In this document: positions 1 to 9,654 of the stretch, piece after piece
Position numbering within the stretch: position 1 is the first letter of the stretch
Layout: each line of letters starts with the position of its first letter
NCBI RefSeq assembly: GCF_000143415.4
Contig: NW_003314371.1
Coordinates: forward strand, 331,031-395,030
DNA: 64,000 bases
Direction of reading: 5' to 3'
Source of the DNA: Selaginella moellendorffii
Lineage: Eukaryota; Streptophyta; Lycopodiopsida; Selaginellales; Selaginellaceae
Notes under the pieces: generated by a model
What the model saw: only the letters and a program-made list of their open reading frames with translations
Told to the model about the DNA's origin: nothing
Databases searched by the model: none
Made by a program: the position numbers and the translations under genes

Positions 1-1598
1 ATAGCTGAAGACATCGGCTTTGGCCGTCAATCGCCCTCGACTTGTGTACTCGGGTGCCATGTATCCACTAGAAGAATGGCGTGAGTTTCGTCCAGACTGT
101 GGAAGGAAGAGGAGATCAAACTTACAGTGTGCCGGCCACCTTTGTGCTCGTGAAGCCGAAGCCTTTGTCCAAGTCGAAGAGCTTTGATATCCCAAAGTCG
201 GAGATCTTTGGCTGCAGCTTGTCGTCCAAGAGGATGTTGCTGGCTTTGATGTCTCTGTGGATAACCTGGACATGGGACTCCTCGTGCAAGTAAGCAAGAC
301 CACGAGCTATCCCAATGGCGATTTGAAAGCGTGACTGCCAGTCAAGGAACGCATTTGATTCAGAACCTGCGGATAAAGCTTATCGTTAGAAAGAATGGAG
401 AGAAACAAGGATTATTACTGAAGAGTGCTCGGTCAAGGCTGCCTTTGTTGAGGAACTCGTAGACGAGCAGCCTTTCATCTGCCTCAACACAATAGCCTTT
501 GAGCCTTACAAGATTTCGGTGCTGAATTCCCGTGATAATGGTGATCTCGTTCACGAACTCTCTTTTGCCTTGGTTAGACTGCAAGGAGAGCTTCTTCACT
601 GCTACTTGCGAGCCATTGTTTAAGGTGGCCTACAAGAAACAGGATAGTTCTAGGCGTGCAACTTCACAGAATAAAGAACTAACCTTGTAAACAGTTCCAA
701 ATCCACCTTGTCCAAGCTTGTTCCTCTTGCTGAAGCTATCAGTGGCTAGAGACAAATCCTGGTACGTGAACACAACAGGACCCTCAATGCTTCCTGTTGT
801 CAACGAAGCAAACCACGTCAAAAACGGGAAGAACACTCGAGAGAAAACAACACTTACTTTGGATGTCGGCATCGTCTCCACGCCTGTGGCGCCCAACCAA
901 CTTGGTATGCATCCTCCATCTCCATATGGCAAAGCCAGCAACACCCAAGAGCAAACAAAGCCCCACTGCTCCTCCCACGAGTCCCCATCGCCACACTAGA
1001 GCTCTATTGTCTCTAGAAGAGGAACTGGATGCTTGAGCCGGAGGAGAAGAACTTAACGGAGGTATTGGAGCTGGCGCAGGAGCTGAAACATTTGGACCCA
1101 GCACCCCCAAGACACCTAAATTTCTCATGTGAGATGCATCCTCCCTTATAGAAACTTACTCATATTGACCAGCTCGGCAGTAAAGTTGTAGTTCTCGAAT
1201 CTCAAGCGGCAGCGATTGGAGGTGTCGTTGGTCCAAAGCACGCCACCCACGGCAAGAGGAGCCACTTGCCGGAACTCATTGTAGGTCTGCTGGATGCACG
1301 AGGCGCAGTTTGTCTGATCCGACATGTTGTAGCAGCCAGTGTGGCCGTAAGCGGTGTCGGGGAAATCGCCATAGCCAAGGCATGACGCGAATCCATTGGG
1401 AGGATTGTGTTCGTAGAGGAACTGCATGACCGTCTCCACATTCTTCTGGAACTGGCTCCCTTGGGTGGTCTTGCGGGTGTTGTAAGCCGCGACACCAGGT
1501 CTGGCGTCGCTTCTTCGCTCGTCGGGTGGAATGCCTTGCGCTGCCGAGCGATCGAGCAAGAACAGGGGGATCATCCATAGCAAGCTCAAGAGCGCCAT
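1..1598 (-). CDS. Cysteine-rich receptor-like protein kinase (single DUF26), 3' end beyond the window
   Basis: Transmembrane receptor kinase of the CRK family. The ATG at 1598 opens a signal peptide ([15 protein letters not shown]...), followed by one Gnk2/DUF26 domain with the C-x8-C-x2-C signature ([13 protein letters not shown]). Exon 2 (about 1110-860) gives a Ser/Pro-rich stalk, a membrane segment ([19 protein letters not shown]) and a basic stop-transfer. Later short exons encode the kinase: GQGGFG glycine loop, VAVKK lysine, HRDIKASN catalytic loop (an RD kinase), DFG, and GYMAPEY near base 60. The reading frame is still open at base 1, so kinase subdomains IX-XI lie outside. Exon 1 probably splices at an atga/gtaagt donor near 1158 to an acceptor near 1108. 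The ligand is unknown; the family acts in stress and defence signalling at the plasma membrane. A close paralogue lies at 9655-11220. Confidence 0.88.
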
Positions 1599-1708
1599 TG
1601 CCGTGCTTCACGCGGCTGAGCCAAAGAGAGTATGTCAAGTCCAAAGCTGGTCAAGTCACACTCTAGCTGGTCAAAGTCATGCTTATCACATCGTTTTCAG
1701 CTTTTTTC

Positions 1709-1754
<46 letters not shown>

Positions 1755-2096
1755 CAAGAAGCAAAGATTGCAAGGAAGCTCGATTACCTTTAGTTATATA
1801 AGTACACAGCAAAGTATAAAAATTCCCAGTGCATATCCCGGGTAGCATCACAAAAGGTGCCCGAATTTTTTCCCATCTTATAAAAAATATCAGCCTCCTC
1901 TCCCTCCACCGCCATAGCCTTTTTCTGCCACTTTGTACACCGAAACCTGTAATTTTCGTAGTCCTCACGTACACACCATAAACCACACGAGATCATCAGC
2001 CAGGCAAAGAGCTCGACGATTACCCCCCAGTTTTTCGCGTCTCGACAATCACCGCCGCGTCCCGAGGGGAGCGCTCGAAGCTTTCCCCGGATCCGT
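1599..2096. other. Intergenic region between receptor kinase start and PYL stop
   Basis: This is the upstream region of the kinase gene (reading leftward) and the 3' flank of the ABA receptor. Apart from a GA dinucleotide run I see nothing in it. The open frames here are low-complexity translations of that run. Confidence 0.6.
1712..1752. repeat. (GA)n microsatellite
   Basis: About 20 uninterrupted GA units. It lies roughly 110-150 bp upstream of the receptor-kinase ATG, read as CT repeats on that gene's sense strand. CT/GA tracts are common in plant 5' leaders and promoters, so it may be in the 5' UTR or core promoter. Confidence 0.95.
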
Positions 2097-2606
2097 CTAG
2101 ACCGCATGGGGAAGGAGCCTCTCGCAGGTCCGAGCCAGCGACTGGAGATTGCAGCGCACCACCGTGTTGGTGAAAGTGAGCGTGTCCTCCCGGGTGTTCC
2201 CGTCCGGGATCTCCACCACGTACGACTCCATCACCAGCGTCCCCGGCCGGTCCTGGACCAGCGTCTCGTGCAGCGTCGTGATGGACCTGTAGTTCCTGAG
2301 CCTGTGGTCGCCATCCAGCACCTTGAAGCTCAGTATGTGCTTGTCCTCGTCCAGGATCTCCAGCTGCTCCTTGCTCGTCGTCGCGGGAAGCCCCGACACC
2401 ACCGTGATCTCCCGGGTGCTCCCCACTTTGAGGTCGCCCTGCGTGGAGCAGCTGCGTATGAATCGCTTGTAGCACTGCGGCTGGTCGAACCGGCGAACCA
2501 CTGACCAGACCACCTCCACCGGCGCTCGGACCTCCTGCACCAGCACGGAGCAGCACTCGTTGGAAGCCGGCTCGTGAGTGTGGTGCTCGCCCACAGCCTC
2601 CTCCAT
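2097..2606 (-). CDS. PYR/PYL/RCAR-type abscisic acid receptor
   Basis: A 169-residue START/Bet v 1-fold receptor that binds abscisic acid and then inhibits clade A PP2C phosphatases, releasing SnRK2 kinases (family knowledge). The sequence keeps the gate loop SGLPA, the latch HRL (GDHRLRNY), the RRFDQPQ(C)YK segment whose lysine contacts the ABA carboxylate in known receptors, and the ESYVVEIPDGN strand. It is intronless, as are many PYL genes. I start at the ATG at 2606: the frame is open further upstream to 2735 but has no ATG there and crosses a GC-dinucleotide run, so that part is probably 5' leader. The N-terminus is short compared with angiosperm PYR1 (about 190 residues). Subfamily (monomeric or dimeric) cannot be settled by eye. 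Confidence 0.93.
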   Translation of the reverse strand: MEEAVGEHHTHEPASNECCSVLVQEVRAPVEVVWSVVRRFDQPQCYKRFIRSCSTQGDLKVGSTREITVVSGLPATTSKEQLEILDEDKHILSFKVLDGDHRLRNYRSITTLHETLVQDRPGTLVMESYVVEIPDGNTREDTLTFTNTVVRCNLQSLARTCERLLPHAV

Positions 2607-3029
2607 TCTAGCGCTCTCCCGCTCCAACTCTTCTATCCATTCTCCTGTAGAGGGCGCAACAGTTTCCTGCCAGCGGAGGAAATCAAGCGCGCGCGCGCGC
2701 CCCTTGCTTGTCAGGCCCCGCAATTCACAATGCAAAACAGATCACACAGGAATGGATCTTTTCACTCTCTTCTAGCCACCGCCCTAGCAAGCAGCTACCA
2801 GCAAGCAGCAATGGCATGAAATTCTGGCAATGCGCTGCTTACCTTGCACATACCAGCTGCTGGAGAAGATCCTAGCGACGAAATTGCGCGGCCAGCAGTG
2901 ACTTTCACTCCCGCGAGACCATGTCAGAGCCAAAAACCCTAGATAGCAAATCCACCGACCATATCTATCTGGGAATATGCCGCGGGCATCTCCTTGTCCG
3001 TACGATGCGCATTAGGGCGAGCGCGGGCG
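2607..3029. promoter_or_regulatory. Divergent promoter region of PYL (-) and ATE (+)
   Basis: 423 bp between two divergent start codons. It contains a GC dinucleotide run near 2690-2702, probably in the PYL leader. I see no clear TATA box for either gene. Confidence 0.4.
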
Positions 3030-4964
3030 ATGGCGGCCAGCAGCAGCAGCAGCAGCGGCAGCAGCGATGGCGGCGGCGCCAGCGGCAGGCGCGCCATCAC
3101 CAGCATCGTCGACGACCAGGGCGTGTACAGCTCCCGGTGTGGCTACTGCAAATCCGGGCGGACGAGCAGCGTAGCTCACGGTGAGCGAAGTATGTGTGCT
3201 GTGGCTGGTCTTGACTGGGAATTATGCGTGCTTCTTGGCAGGAATGGCCGCTCGCAGGCTTCACGTGAACGATTATCAAGGTATCTCTGTGATCTCTTCC
3301 TCTCGATTGGTGAAAGTTCTGTTTTTTTTTTCTTCTCCAGAGCTGCTGGATCGAGGGTGGAGACGATCTGGAAGTTTTCTCTATAAACCCGAGGGAAGGA
3401 CGTGCTGTCCTCCCTACACCATTCGGCTCAAAGTGGACGCGTTCGTTCCTTCCAAGGAGCAAATCCGTGTAAGACGTCGCATGAACAGGCAAGAACTAGA
3501 ACTTTATCGGTCTTTCACGCGCACTTTTGACGATCTATTCTATCACAAGCAGGTATCTAGAAGGCGACTGCATTGGAAAAGATGATGATGCCTCCAAGGG
3601 AACTATCAGTGGAATGGAGACTGGGAAAGAAGAGGATGGAGTCTCCGCGGCCCTTGTAGATAGCTTGAAGGCAGCGATAAGAGATTGGATGGTGGATGCC
3701 GGTGTTGGCTCGGACTTCCAGGTTCCGGATGTTGGAGTTCGCAGGATATCGGAGAAGGTTAGACAAAAGCTCCAGGAGGACAGCACTTCTGAGTGGGAAG
3801 CGAGCTACACGAGCAACGCTGCGTTTTTAGTGGCATCAGCCTTGAAGAAGAGGCGCAATTTAGATGGTGGTCAGCTAGCTATGGAGGTGGTACCGGCGGA
3901 CTTGGCTTCTCAGCTGGCAGCGAAGCTCTCGGCTCAACAGCTGAGCGGTGTAGTTGTCAAGGCTTGCAAGGGTCACGTCAACTTTTATCTCTCGAGCTCA
4001 GCCAAGGGGAAATCTTCTGTGGCTGCCATCCATGGCGAAACAAAAGCTGGCCATGGAGATGGAGAAGCTCCGGTACACAGGGTGAAGCGGACTTTGGAGG
4101 TGCGAATGCAAAGGTCGGCATTTGATCGTGAATCGTTTGAGCTTTACAAGAAATACCAGGTTCTTGTCCACAACGACAAGCAGGTCCTGGAATCGTCGTA
4201 TCGAAGATTTCTGGTGGATTCTCCATTAGTTCCTTTTCAAAGTGCCTCCACTAGCTATGGCTCTTTCCATCAGCAGTACAGAATCGATGGACGCCTTGTT
4301 GCTGTGGGGGTTGTCGACATTCTTCCAAAGTGCCTTTCCAGCAAGTATTTGTTTTGGGATCCCGACTTTGCCTTTCTTTCTCTGGGAAAGTTTTCGGCCT
4401 TGCAGGAGATCGAGTGGGTTAAAGCTGCCGCCGAGCCATCGTTACAGTATTATTATCTCGGTTACTACATACACTCCTGTCCAAAGATGCGCTACAAGGC
4501 GGCCTACGCGCCAGCGGAGCTTCTCTGTCCTTTGACTCTAAAGTAAGCTTTCAAGTTTTACCGCAAAGTAAGAAACTAATGTGTGCTCGATAGATGGATA
4601 CCCTTTGATATTGCTCGTCCACTTGTGGAAACCGGGGCCTTTGTTCGACTTTCAGGCGAGAACAAACAAGCCGATATCACAAGCAACGGCACCGAAGCTC
4701 TCGAGCTACACGAGACTCCCAAGAACCTCGGTGAAGTTCCCATTCTTCTCTACAGCAGCGCTCGATGCATCTTACTCAAGGTATCATCTTTTTCTTTCAA
4801 TTCCCATTTAGTCTCGGATGGTTTCGATACACCAGGATTTGGAACTAGCAGCTCCAAAGCGCTTCATTGAAGGACTGAAGTGGCAACTGTTGCAGTATTG
4901 GCAGCTTGTTGGGGAGGGCCTCGCATCTCGAATGGCGTACGCCATCCAGTCCAAGTTTTCCTGA
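3030..4964 (+). CDS. ATE1: Arginyl-tRNA--protein transferase (ATE), six exons
   Basis: Transfers arginine from Arg-tRNA to N-terminal Asp/Glu (or oxidised Cys) of proteins, creating Arg/N-degron substrates; cytosolic and nuclear. Exons read as 3030-3180, 3242-3280, 3341-3488, 3553-4542, 4594-4780 and 4836-4964, giving 547 residues without a stop. The N-terminal ATE_N domain shows the cysteine set CGYC ... TCCPPYTIR and the segments HGMAARRLHVNDYQ and ELLDRGWRRSG. The C-terminal ATE_C domain shows ELYKKYQVLVHND, FHQQYRIDGRLVAVGVVDI and YYLGYYIHSCPKMRYK. The start follows a non-conserved Ser/Gly tract coded by a CAG-type repeat. Intron 3 (3489-3552) appears to use a GC-AG pair: splicing there restores MNR/YLEGD, a junction typical of the family. 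The stop lies 51 bp from the IMP4 stop (convergent). Confidence 0.93.
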
Positions 4965-5015
4965 CTGAAAACGACTTACATGTACAGCCACTATTTGTAT
5001 TTTCCGATTCGATTC

Positions 5016-6328
5016 TCATAAAGCAGCACGCTTGCGAGACGAGTTCATGTATGGCCGGATGACCCACTCGTTCTGTGCCTCGACTTGGTCCACCGTTCCC
5101 AGCTTGATTTGATACAGCCGCAGCTCGAAGCGCGGTCCTACCTCTTTGAGCTCGATGGATTTGACGCCCCCCTGCTTTTCGTAGACGTGGTGCCTGCGAA
5201 TCAAACAACAAAACGTGCTGGCTTCAGACAGGAAGAATGCGGAGGTGGAATGTACCTGAAAGAGATGTAGTCCTGCTGGTTTGCGAATGTGATTAAACGC
5301 TTCGAGTCCGGCTTCGGGACTGGGAAGAGGTATTTGAGTATGTTTGAAGTTCTCATTCCCAGCTGGAAGAGAGACAAAAAGTCAGAAACGAAAACGGATA
5401 AAGACGAAGAAAACTTGCACCTTGGTGTTGAAGTTATTGAGTATTAGATGTGGATATGCTTCAGACATTGTTCCCAGGCCTTTCTTGTCCTTGATATCGT
5501 GCCTCGTTACCTGCAGAATGGCTCATTAATCAGCTTGGTTCCTAGAAACTTCAAGAAAAAAACTCCAAACACTTTCACTCACCACATTCATGAGACCGAA
5601 ATACGCAGTCGGACCATACGGGAGATGGCAGACGATCAAGCCATCTGGCTCTCCTCTGTGTTCATGAACCATGATTATGTCGGTAAAATCGTGAGCTCGA
5701 CAAGATTCCACGATCTCTGCAATCACCTGTCCAAAAAAGCTTAGTTTCTACGGGGAAAAGCGTGAATGGCGAACCTGTCCTCCACGGTTCATCCTTTGCG
5801 CATTTGGAAAGACGATCTTTAGTTCCTGTAAACAACCGGCCAGAACAGTTTTCCTAGACTCATGGTAACACCTCAAGCTACCTTGACAAACTGCGTAAGT
5901 CGACTGCTAGGATCGCGGGAAGTGGTCAGGAGAATTTTCGGATCAACCTCTCCAGCATAAGCGTACTCATCATCGACGTGCGTAGTAGGCTCTGAAACAC
6001 GAATACACACACCCCCATTCACTAAACAATCTCGACGACGCAAAAACGTAAGAAAGAACCTGCCGTGTTCTCATCCTCGAGGTCGATTTCCTGCCTCAAA
6101 GACGCCTCATCGTTCCGCAACTCAGTCGGCAAGGGCTTCCCTTCTACAAAAGCACAAAAGAAAAAGAAAAAGAAAAGAAACGCTGCTCATCTCCTCGCAA
6201 AAAGAGATTCTCGTACCTTGCAGCGCTTGCTTGATCTTGCGCTTCTTCTCGTACACCTCGCGCTCCTTGCCCTCCAAGCTCTTGCGATACAGATACTCCC
6301 GCCGGAGACGGGCATTCCGCCGGATCAT
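5016..6328 (-). CDS. IMP4: U3 snoRNP protein IMP4 (Brix domain)
   Basis: Component of the small-subunit processome that works with MPP10 and IMP3 on U3 snoRNA-18S pre-rRNA pairing in the nucleolus. The ATG at 6328 begins MIRRNARLRREYLYRKSLEG, followed by the Lys/Glu-rich helix KEREVYEKKRKIKQALQ; exon 1 ends at 6217 and joins EGKPLPTELRNDEASLRQEIDLEDE. Downstream short exons carry the Brix-domain core, including VIAEIVESCRAHDFTDIIMVHEHRGEPDGLIVCHLPYGPTAYFGLMNV (about 5730-5585) and a C-terminal exon RRHHVYEKQGGVKSIELKEVGPRFELRLYQIKLGT ending with TGA at 5016. Order and content match the roughly 290-residue family. It diverges from the gene at 6836. Internal intron edges were placed approximately. 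Confidence 0.93.
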
Positions 6329-6835
6329 CGCCCCCAAGAGCCCTAGCAAAAGCCCTAAATCCCAGCACGGAATATTCCAGGCAGCATCACCGAATATTCG
6401 TAAAACGCCCTTTCGGAAAAGGTGAAAAGTAAAGAAAAGAAAAGATTGCCACGAAGGCAATGTGATTCATGCAACGCAGGTGGGCGCAAAAATATCAACG
6501 TGTGACATGGCGCGAGTGGCCATTCTCGCGCTGCCACGAAGCCGCCACCGTCCATGCTCCGCGTTGGACCCGGGGCATCTCCACGCGAATATGCTTCGCC
6601 CTCATGTCCAGTGTCGCGTTGCGCCATGCTGGGGCGTATCCCGGATTCCAGCTGGGACCCTTCGCCTCCTTCTCCACACATTGCCCCGCGCTATTGATAT
6701 TTTTTTCTACCAGGCCTTACTTAAGCTACCACCCATTCTTCTCTCTCTCACTCCACTCCGTCTCTCTCGCTCGCTCCGCTCGAGGAGGAGGGAATCTGAT
6801 CGAGAGAGCGGATAGAGGGAGAGGACCGAGGAGAA
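6329..6835. promoter_or_regulatory. Divergent promoter region of IMP4 (-) and the 6836 gene (+)
   Basis: About 500 bp between divergent starts. A pyrimidine-rich stretch (CTCTCTC..., about 6737-6780) just upstream of 6836 looks like a plant 5' leader. I see no other defined element. Confidence 0.4.
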
Positions 6836-7708
6836 ATGGCAGCAACAGTAGCCAGCACCGGCGCTGCTTCGTCCTCTTCTTCTTCGTGTCCTTCTTCTTC
6901 TTTTTCGAATTCCTGTTCTAGAGCTCTTCCCAGATCCACCATCGTGAGGATGAGGACGAGGGCGGTCGAGTGCTGCGCGTCCTCGAGAAAATCCGCCGCG
7001 GTTGGGTCGAGCGTGCGCTGCCCAATCTCAGCTCCGGTGCCGTCCCGATTCGTCCTTCCGCCGCAGATGATTCCAATTCCGGTGGTGATCGAGGTAACGT
7101 CTCGGAAGCTATGTCTTGTTCGTTGAGTTCCGTGCTCATGTCGGTGTGCGTGGTTTGTCGGTGGTGGCTCAGGTTGATCAAGACGAGGAGGACGAGCTCA
7201 CTTTCCTGGATTACGACGACGACAATGAAGAGAAGAGGAAGTCTCCTTGGCTCACGTCTCAGTACTTGAGCTTAAGGCTGCGATGTTCCTCGTAAGTTTT
7301 CTCTCTCGGCAGGCTCTTGGATTGGAGCTCACAAACGAGTGCTCTGTCTAGGTTGATGATGAAGGAAGCGAAGGATGCTCTCAGTCGCCACTTCAAGGGA
7401 CGAGAGCCGACCGTCTCCGTGAACTCCATGCTCAACACCACCGCTGACAAAGTCTCGAGTTCTTCCGCCGGTAGCAACAAGAGAGCAACCGACAAGGTAG
7501 GAGTTTTCGCATTTGATCGATCTTTTCTCGTCAGTGCCCCTGACTGACTTGAATTGCTCGAAAAACTTTCCAGAACCGCCACCTCCAGCTGAATCTCATC
7601 AGCGAAAGCTACCACGGGGATACCGTTAAGTTCATCACGGATGTGGTTCTTTCCGACGAGCAGGGAGGTTACTTTGGAGACCGGGCCGTCAACTCCACCG
7701 TTGCTTGA
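6836..7708 (+). CDS. Unknown protein, probably plastid-targeted; four exons
   Basis: Exons 6836-7093, 7173-7291, 7352-7496 and 7574-7708 join without a stop into 218 residues, with GT-AG introns of 60-79 nt. The first 50 or so residues are very rich in Ser/Ala and basic residues with no acidic residue at the start (MAATVASTGAASSSSSS...), the usual look of a chloroplast transit peptide. After it come a Pro-rich patch (PPQMIPIPVVIEV), an acidic segment (DQDEEDELTFLDYDDDNEEKR) and a C-terminal half with MMKEAKDALSRHF and LISESYHGDTVKFITDVVLSDEQGGYFGD. I recognise no domain and assign no function. The consistent splicing phase is the main evidence that the gene is real. Confidence 0.7.
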
Positions 7709-9654
7709 GGATCGAGCTTGGGAAAAAGTGAGAATCTTCCTCTTCTTCATCCTCATCGAAAGGATAGAACACAATGGTGGAAGCGTTTTGCTAGGCCCTG
7801 CTTCTACACTCCCATCCTGATCTGATGAACACCGGAACTTGGATGATCTGTGCGAGGATGATCTGCTGCCTGGAAACTCTATTAAAAGCTTGGATCAAGA
7901 GAAAAATACGACTTTCGAGGATACATGATCGCGGCAGAGCACAGTTGGATCGTCGTCGTCTTGCTCCGGAAAAAAAGATAGAAAAGAGAATGCTGAGCTC
8001 GAGATGGCTGTAAAATAATAAGCGGAGGAGAAGAAACTAGAGAATAGAATACTCTCTCATATCACTCTCACTTGTTAGTGTGTGTCGAGTGATTGCCCAC
8101 AATGTCAGGAATAATTCGAAGGCAATCACCAACAGGAATCCGGGATAACATCGAAAACGGTTGACAGTGCTGGTCTCGAGATCTCCGGATGAGAGAAGGG
8201 AAATGCAAAGACGAATGTTCAAAGTGGAAGTCCAATTGAGGAGTCCAGCTCCATCGCAGTTCATGGCCTGTCAGTGAAGATTCCATCCTCTTTGAGCACG
8301 TAACTGTTGCAAAACAGCCAAGAAGTTGGGAAAAGATAAGACAGGAATCACGCCCATGCTCCACGGATGGATGGATCCGTCCAGCTATTGTTTTAGCCAA
8401 AGCAAAGTATTTGATGGTTTGATCGTTAACCAGAAGCTCGACTACGGAGGTTCTTTCCACCACAAGAACTCGGTAGTAAAGTTGCAATGTAGCAAAAGCC
8501 AAAGGTTGTCGCTGGCACGAGATGCCTGGCGAATCGAGTAAAGTTCTGGCCCTGCACGTCTGTTCGAAAGCTCGCAAGAGACGAATAGAGGTGGCTATTC
8601 TTCTTCAAGAGATTCCCAAACTGTTTTGTTTGGTGTCCCGCTGAGCAACAGAGGGATCCGCGCTCTCGCCTGCTTGTTTGCGTGAGGCGGTTCTTTGTAC
8701 ATGATTCTAGCATCAAGTTGCCATTGATCGTGCAAAGTACTTCCAAGTGTGGTCCTTGTGAGCGAATGAAGGATGGAAACTCGTACAAGCCTCTCCACCA
8801 TTGTTCTCGAGAGAGCATACATTAAGAAACGGTCAGAATTCCAGTATTTCTCCTCAGACCGCTGTCCTTCGGAATGTCGACAGCTTACCATTCTTCTTGC
8901 AACAGATCTAACTTGAAAGCTCATCTATGAAAACTCAAGGGGAACATGAATTTAAACTCACCAACAGTGCACACAACTCCAAAACACGTAGACTATCCCG
9001 CACAAAAACCATGGAGCCTCAGTGCCGATTGCTCTTCAAGCTACCCAAGTGCCACTAATTCTGGCGGCCGAATGCTGGCTTTATTGAGGAAGTGTTCAAC
9101 GAAGTTCTATCCATAATTCGAGTGATAGATGCGAGTTGAGCTTAATTTCACGTCAGTCTTTGACTCAGTGGAGTCAATAAATGTCAAAGAAGGTCTTCAG
9201 AAGACTGGATTGACTACTATTGACTTTGAGCTCAAATTAGCTGATATCTTTAACTATAACTTTACCAGAGCTTGTAACTCCACAATGGATCGTTGCATTG
9301 TTTAATCTTTGCGAGGCCAGGAAGAGTACAGATACAAAATCAGGAGGGCTATGAGTGATGTTGTGGCGATACTCTGTCTACTTTGGCCGCCTTAGTGACA
9401 TTATTAAGCTCCACCAGGTGTCTTGCATACGACCCCTGCTGTCTGAAACAGAGTGTCAATCCCAGTGACTTTAATTAGATTATCTTGGTGCATTTCTTTC
9501 CTTAAACTAAGAATATTTTCAGGTGTTACAGGCATGCCGTCCCGCCTCACAAGCCAAGTTCTGACTTCCAACGAGGTTGACAACTGTTTGTATTGCCGCT
9601 CATGAAAGCCCACCTATAAAACCAAGGGGGCAAATGCTGTCTATCAGATAAGAA
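7709..9654. other. Gene-poor intergenic stretch
   Basis: About 1.9 kb with only short, unrelated open frames on both strands. The only recognisable content is a degenerate cysteine-synthase fragment around 8245-8335. The last few hundred bases are the upstream region of the receptor kinase at 9655. Confidence 0.55.
8245..8335 (-). pseudogene. Degenerate fragment of a cysteine-synthase-like gene
   Basis: Read on the minus strand, this matches the last-intron/last-exon junction of the intact gene at 11189-12721: the shared acceptor TGCAACAG, then GAGGATGGAATCTTC (coding EDGIF), then ATGAACTGCG (coding MNC). Between the last two blocks the intact gene has 18 nt (VGSSSA) and this copy about 11 nt, so the frame is broken. 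Because intron sequence is kept, the copy came from genomic DNA, not from an mRNA. I could not extend the match convincingly in either direction. Confidence 0.55.

Noticed and set aside
1531-1986. Open frames on both strands across the GA repeat
   Set aside because: They translate the dinucleotide run into RERERE or SLSLSL and show no domain or conserved flank.
2607-2735. N-terminal extension of the ABA receptor to 2735
   Set aside because: There is no ATG at 2735 (the codon is TTG); the added residues are not family-like and include a GC-repeat translation.
8426-8924. Overlapping minus-strand open frames (110-130 codons) upstream of the truncated kinase
   Set aside because: No domain, no consistent splice structure and no similarity to neighbours apart from the small synthase-like fragment further left.
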